From CAYSLA01 sp964431685 (GTDB lineage: Bacteria > Armatimonadota > UBA5829): a DNA stretch of 45,098 bases. A program made the translations under genes and the position numbers. The notes below the pieces were generated by a model. The model saw only the letters and a list, made by a program, of their open reading frames with translations, was not told the DNA's origin and searched no databases. This document shows, one piece after another, positions 42,231-45,098 of the stretch. Location of the stretch: positions 1 to 45,098 of the forward strand of contig CAYSLA010000008.1 of assembly GCA_964431685.1 (NCBI GenBank). Reading direction: 5' to 3'. The stretch's first letter is position 1. The number at the start of each line of letters is the position of its first letter.

Positions 42231-43751
42231 TTAGGGCTCCAGATACCATTTCGTCGCGGTTTGCCCGTCAAGGACGGTCGAGCCCGGCGCGCTCTCCACA
42301 ACGGCTTCCAGATCGTGTTGCCCACTTTTTAGGCGCACACGGGACTTAAGCACAATGCGGTTGACATGTCCGCTCGGCCCGGCGGGGACCTTCTCCGCTG
42401 TGACAACGCCAACTTTCTTTCCGTTGTCATACAGCCTGATCTTCACGGGTCCGGAGTCCATTGCGCCGATGTTGCTGACGCCGACACAAACCAGTGCCTT
42501 GCCCTCGGAGTCCTGTTCGACCCACAGGCTGTTCGGCATTAGAGTCACAACCGGCTTGATGAAGTACTTCAGGCACATCTCATCGCCGAAACGCTCGAGT
42601 TTCTCTATCATTTCGGGAGTTGAGCCCTCGGGAAAATCAGTTCCATTGTAGAATCCCAGCCCCCGCATCTCTGGGACGATCCGCCGGAGATAACGGACCA
42701 CCTGTTCGATCTCTCCGGTATGCATCTTGGCAGGCATACCGACGATATCCAGACACTGGATGGTTGTGCACCCGCTCCCATAGCTGGGAATCAGAATGTC
42801 GCTGCCCCTTGCCCCGGCCATAATCTTGTCGTCGAGCATCGCGTAGATGTTCTCGGTGCCCAGCCAACCGGGGTATTGCATCGCTCCGAAGACATAGGTC
42901 TCCTGAAGGAGAAGGTCGCAAGCGTCTCTGTAGAGTTGCGCTCTGTCCGGTCTGAGCATTCCGCCATTCCAGGCTGCGACAAATCCCTTGTTCTCCGGGT
43001 CCTTGCGTAATCGTGCAAGCACTTCCAGCCCAGCGTGGGTCCACTGCTCCTCCCCGGTTCCTACATAGCCGCCGAACTCATCCAGTCCCACACCGTCGAA
43101 GTCCGTGGCGCTGAGCGCAGCCTTGTAGTACCCATCCACATAGGTCTCATACTCTTCCAGGCTCTTGCCCTTCATCCAGTCCTGATGATGGAGCTGCATC
43201 CCACCGAATGTCCATTGCAGTGCCTTGATGCCTCTCTCGCGCAGAGCCGGAACGCTCTCCTTGCCTGTCGATGTGCAGACGGTCATCCAGCGCAGATAGT
43301 TGCTTGTCCTGTACCATGGGAAATGCACAATCCTGTCCTTGACGATGACCGGCACCAGCAACTGCAGGCTCTTCGTCTGTGTGTTCTCAAAGACACAGCC
43401 GTCCGCGGTGAGTGACGCCTCGGCAGTGTACATGCCGTTTCGCGACGGGCTCCAGGCCACCTCGGCCGCGAATCGTTCACCGTCCTTCTTGAACACAAGC
43501 GGCGCTTCCTTTGCCACTGCGCCCGCTGCCTCCTTTATCAACAGTCGACCGGCAGGCGCCGGGCCTGTGCCGGTAGCTCTGACGTGGAAGGTTACATTCT
43601 CGCCTTCAACCGGCAGGGGTTGTGAGACGAAAAACCCTTGTGCGCAATACTGCGCCTTCAGGCTCTCGTCCGCGGATGTCGGCAACGCTGACTGGGCAGT
43701 GACGGCCAGTGCCGCCAGGATCGGCGACATAAATGCGATTCGACAGATCAT
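42231..43751 (-). CDS. Secreted TIM-barrel-like glycosidase-family protein
   Basis: About 506 residues from ATG 43751 (AAGGAAG 9 nt upstream). A signal peptide (MICRIAFMSPILAALAVTAQ) is followed by an Ig-like domain (VEGENVTFHVRATGTG). The predicted TIM-barrel domain (about 110-400) carries DFDGVGLDEFGGYVG, where Asp/Glu could be catalytic, and VPEMRGLGFYNGTD, matching the barrel signature of its two neighbours. It ends with a second Ig/CARDB-like domain (VCVGVSNIGAMDSGPVKIRLYDNGKKVG). Upstream of the SUMF1-like gene by 27 nt. Substrate unknown. Confidence 0.7.
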   Translation of the reverse strand: MICRIAFMSPILAALAVTAQSALPTSADESLKAQYCAQGFFVSQPLPVEGENVTFHVRATGTGPAPAGRLLIKEAAGAVAKEAPLVFKKDGERFAAEVAWSPSRNGMYTAEASLTADGCVFENTQTKSLQLLVPVIVKDRIVHFPWYRTSNYLRWMTVCTSTGKESVPALRERGIKALQWTFGGMQLHHQDWMKGKSLEEYETYVDGYYKAALSATDFDGVGLDEFGGYVGTGEEQWTHAGLEVLARLRKDPENKGFVAAWNGGMLRPDRAQLYRDACDLLLQETYVFGAMQYPGWLGTENIYAMLDDKIMAGARGSDILIPSYGSGCTTIQCLDIVGMPAKMHTGEIEQVVRYLRRIVPEMRGLGFYNGTDFPEGSTPEMIEKLERFGDEMCLKYFIKPVVTLMPNSLWVEQDSEGKALVCVGVSNIGAMDSGPVKIRLYDNGKKVGVVTAEKVPAGPSGHVNRIVLKSRVRLKSGQHDLEAVVESAPGSTVLDGQTATKWYLEP

Positions 43752-43802
43752 GTTCAGTAGCTTCCTTTTTCTAGCTGAATCCCAAGAACGTTGATTTCGG
43801 AC

Positions 43803-43830
43803 GAGGCCCGACAGTGTCCCGTCGGGCCTC
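43803..43830 (-). terminator. Strong intergenic hairpin between the two right-end genes
   Basis: GAGGCCCGAC / GTCGGGCCTC with an 8-nt loop, 40 bp after the stop of the terminal gene and about 50 bp before the next start. On the minus strand no T-run follows; TTGTTGT follows on the plus strand. It may be a terminator, attenuator or RNA-processing site. Confidence 0.45.
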
Positions 43831-43869
43831 TTGTTGTCGACTACCATTAGGTCTTTCGAAAGGTAGTTC

Positions 43870-45098
43870 CTATTGAGGTTCAGGCACGTTCGTAATCCAG
43901 TCGCCTTTTGTCCTGATGACAGGCACCAGCTTCCCGTCCCATATCTCACATGATACTGGGCCGGTGACCGTCACAAAGGAGTAAGAGGGCAGTTGAACGT
44001 CCATTATCTGAACCAGCACCGGAGTCTTCGAACCGTCATTTACAAAGAACCACGTATCGAGTCCCTGAATTGGTTCGACCCGGCCAGTGACGGTAACGAG
44101 GAGCCCAACATTGTTGAGTCCTACTCCTCCGTCCATTCCCACTTGTCCTGCAGGCGGTGATCCGTAGGCCGCACCGCCAACGCTTTCTGCTTTCAAAGCG
44201 AGAGGCTCGGCCGTCACATATCCGGCTGCACTGTTCACAGTAACAGGTTCAATGTAGCGTTCGTTCTGCGGCCAGGACGTACGAACCTTGCCGATCACAA
44301 ATACAGAACTCGGAGCGTTGAGCCCGTGCTCACCTATATGGACACGAATTCCGCAGGACCTGTCTTCGTTCTGGATATAGAAGTCGTTCTCGAATGCGGC
44401 CGATATCTTGCCGGAAATGACCACGTCAGTGTCGTCCAGCGCCAGTTTTGCCTTGGCGATGGTGTCAACCGGCGGTATGAACGGCGCCAGCGTGAACTCC
44501 AGCTTCGGCCTCAGCGCCGAATTTGGCTCCTCTACTGTTGAGAAGTACACATCGGGTGCATCCCAGCCTGGAACACCGTAGACGAGCTGCCAGGTCCCAA
44601 TGAGAAAACCGCTGTTATCCGCGCCGCCGTAGAGCCATTTGTCGACTATACTCTTGACATCCCAAGTGTATGATCCGACGCCCGTGATGTTCCTTGTGAC
44701 CGCCGTTGCGGGAATCACCGCACTGCCGGACTGGCCGTCGTAGCCCCACGACGGTAAGCCAGCATAGTTCGGCCAGATGTTCACACCATCGTATGTCCCC
44801 ATCGTAGCGCTGGTATTCCAGGGTGTTGGACCCAACTGCCAGACCGTGCAATCGCCGAGGCCACCTACCTGAGCGACGTTGAGTGTTAGCGTGGCGCTAG
44901 ACACTGAGCCATAGCCGGTGACACCCTTCAGATCCGACAGACCGAACTTGAGCAGGCATTGACCACCATCCCACCATGGACTAGCGTAAGCAGCCATGGT
45001 GGTCGAAGTGAAGTTATTGCCCCCTCTTGTGACATAGCCGTCAGCGTTAGCTCCCACGCTGTACTGCCCGGGCGGCAGTGTTGACGGCGCCAGCTTGA
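43870..45098 (-). CDS. DNRLRE and unnamed beta-domain protein, 5' end outside the window
   Basis: The frame is open to the window edge (KLAPSTLPPGQYSVGANADGYV...), so the protein continues upstream; GTG 45057 is internal. It has a DNRLRE module in normal order (DGYVTRGG, LLKFGLSDLKGVTGYGSVSSATLTLNV, YTWDVKSIVDKWLYGGADNSGFLIG). The same unnamed domain as in the 36306-39425 protein follows (IAKAKLALDDTDVVISGKI, then DRSCGIRVHIGEHG and GLNNVGLLVTVTGRVEP). It ends KGDWITNVPEPQ. Probably secreted or surface-attached; the signal sequence lies beyond the edge. Confidence 0.75.
   Translation of the reverse strand, partial: KLAPSTLPPGQYSVGANADGYVTRGGNNFTSTTMAAYASPWWDGGQCLLKFGLSDLKGVTGYGSVSSATLTLNVAQVGGLGDCTVWQLGPTPWNTSATMGTYDGVNIWPNYAGLPSWGYDGQSGSAVIPATAVTRNITGVGSYTWDVKSIVDKWLYGGADNSGFLIGTWQLVYGVPGWDAPDVYFSTVEEPNSALRPKLEFTLAPFIPPVDTIAKAKLALDDTDVVISGKISAAFENDFYIQNEDRSCGIRVHIGEHGLNAPSSVFVIGKVRTSWPQNERYIEPVTVNSAAGYVTAEPLALKAESVGGAAYGSPPAGQVGMDGGVGLNNVGLLVTVTGRVEPIQGLDTWFFVNDGSKTPVLVQIMDVQLPSYSFVTVTGPVSCEIWDGKLVPVIRTKGDWITNVPEPQ

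Noticed and set aside
1..45098. tRNA, rRNA, CRISPR arrays, insertion-sequence transposases and reverse transcriptase
   Set aside because: Looked for characteristic motifs (tRNA T-loop with CCA, regularly spaced direct repeats, DDE/serine transposase motifs, YxDD of reverse transcriptase) and saw none. Gaps could hide short ones.

Overview
The window looks like a piece of a draft metagenome-assembled or environmental bacterial genome, most likely Armatimonadota. The best marker is the type IV pilin-like protein at 31414-32085. It joins the prepilin signal GFTLIELLVVIAIIAIL to a FPVFAQAREKARQ segment and an H-X9-DG motif, a combination I know mainly from that phylum. DNRLRE modules and many orphan glycosidase-like proteins fit. 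Three runs of exactly 100 N (13676-13775, 24285-24384, 33250-33349) are scaffold gaps, and two of them sit beside palindromic interspersed repeats.

Left region (88-12148, all minus strand). An AraC-family regulator is followed by a tightly packed operon: polysaccharide deacetylase, DegT-type aminotransferase (both truncated where they meet), M20 metallopeptidase (frameshifted), beta-propeller protein, Gfo/Idh/MocA oxidoreductase, transglutaminase-like protein, glycosidase with a beta-galactosidase trimerisation-like domain, a second transglutaminase-like protein, a metal-site-less amidohydrolase homologue and an intact amidohydrolase. This resembles a regulated sugar or amino-sugar conjugate pathway. 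The substrate cannot be read from the sequence.

12282-14521 is decayed DNA: remnants of a secreted glycoside-hydrolase-domain protein fused to a PHP-domain fragment, followed by about 0.9 kb of non-coding sequence with a gap and several perfect hairpins. An RluD-type pseudouridine synthase follows. Its 5' side carries a roughly 190-nt region able to form mutually exclusive terminator and multibranch structures. A divergent FGGY sugar kinase comes next.

17483-31159 is one long minus-strand operon with stop/start overlaps: a large membrane/secreted protein, ABC ATPase, ABC permease, a coiled-coil membrane protein, MoxR ATPase, DUF58 protein and two membrane VWA proteins. It is an envelope-associated MoxR-VWA system coupled to an ABC exporter-like pair.

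31414-35785 holds the pilin-like protein, a GH29-like protein, a multi-zinc-ribbon protein and an orphan GAF-PAS histidine kinase. The kinase has a very good sigma70 promoter and candidate operators.

The right end (36306-45098, minus strand) encodes secreted proteins built from DNRLRE modules, predicted TIM-barrel domains and an unnamed beta domain. Among them is a secreted formylglycine-enzyme-like (SUMF1 fold) protein. Its last 30 or so codons show the all-NNY, Tyr/Asp/Phe-rich pattern expected of the variable region of a diversity-generating retroelement. No reverse transcriptase is visible in the window, so the retroelement would have to act from elsewhere. I consider this the most interesting signal here.
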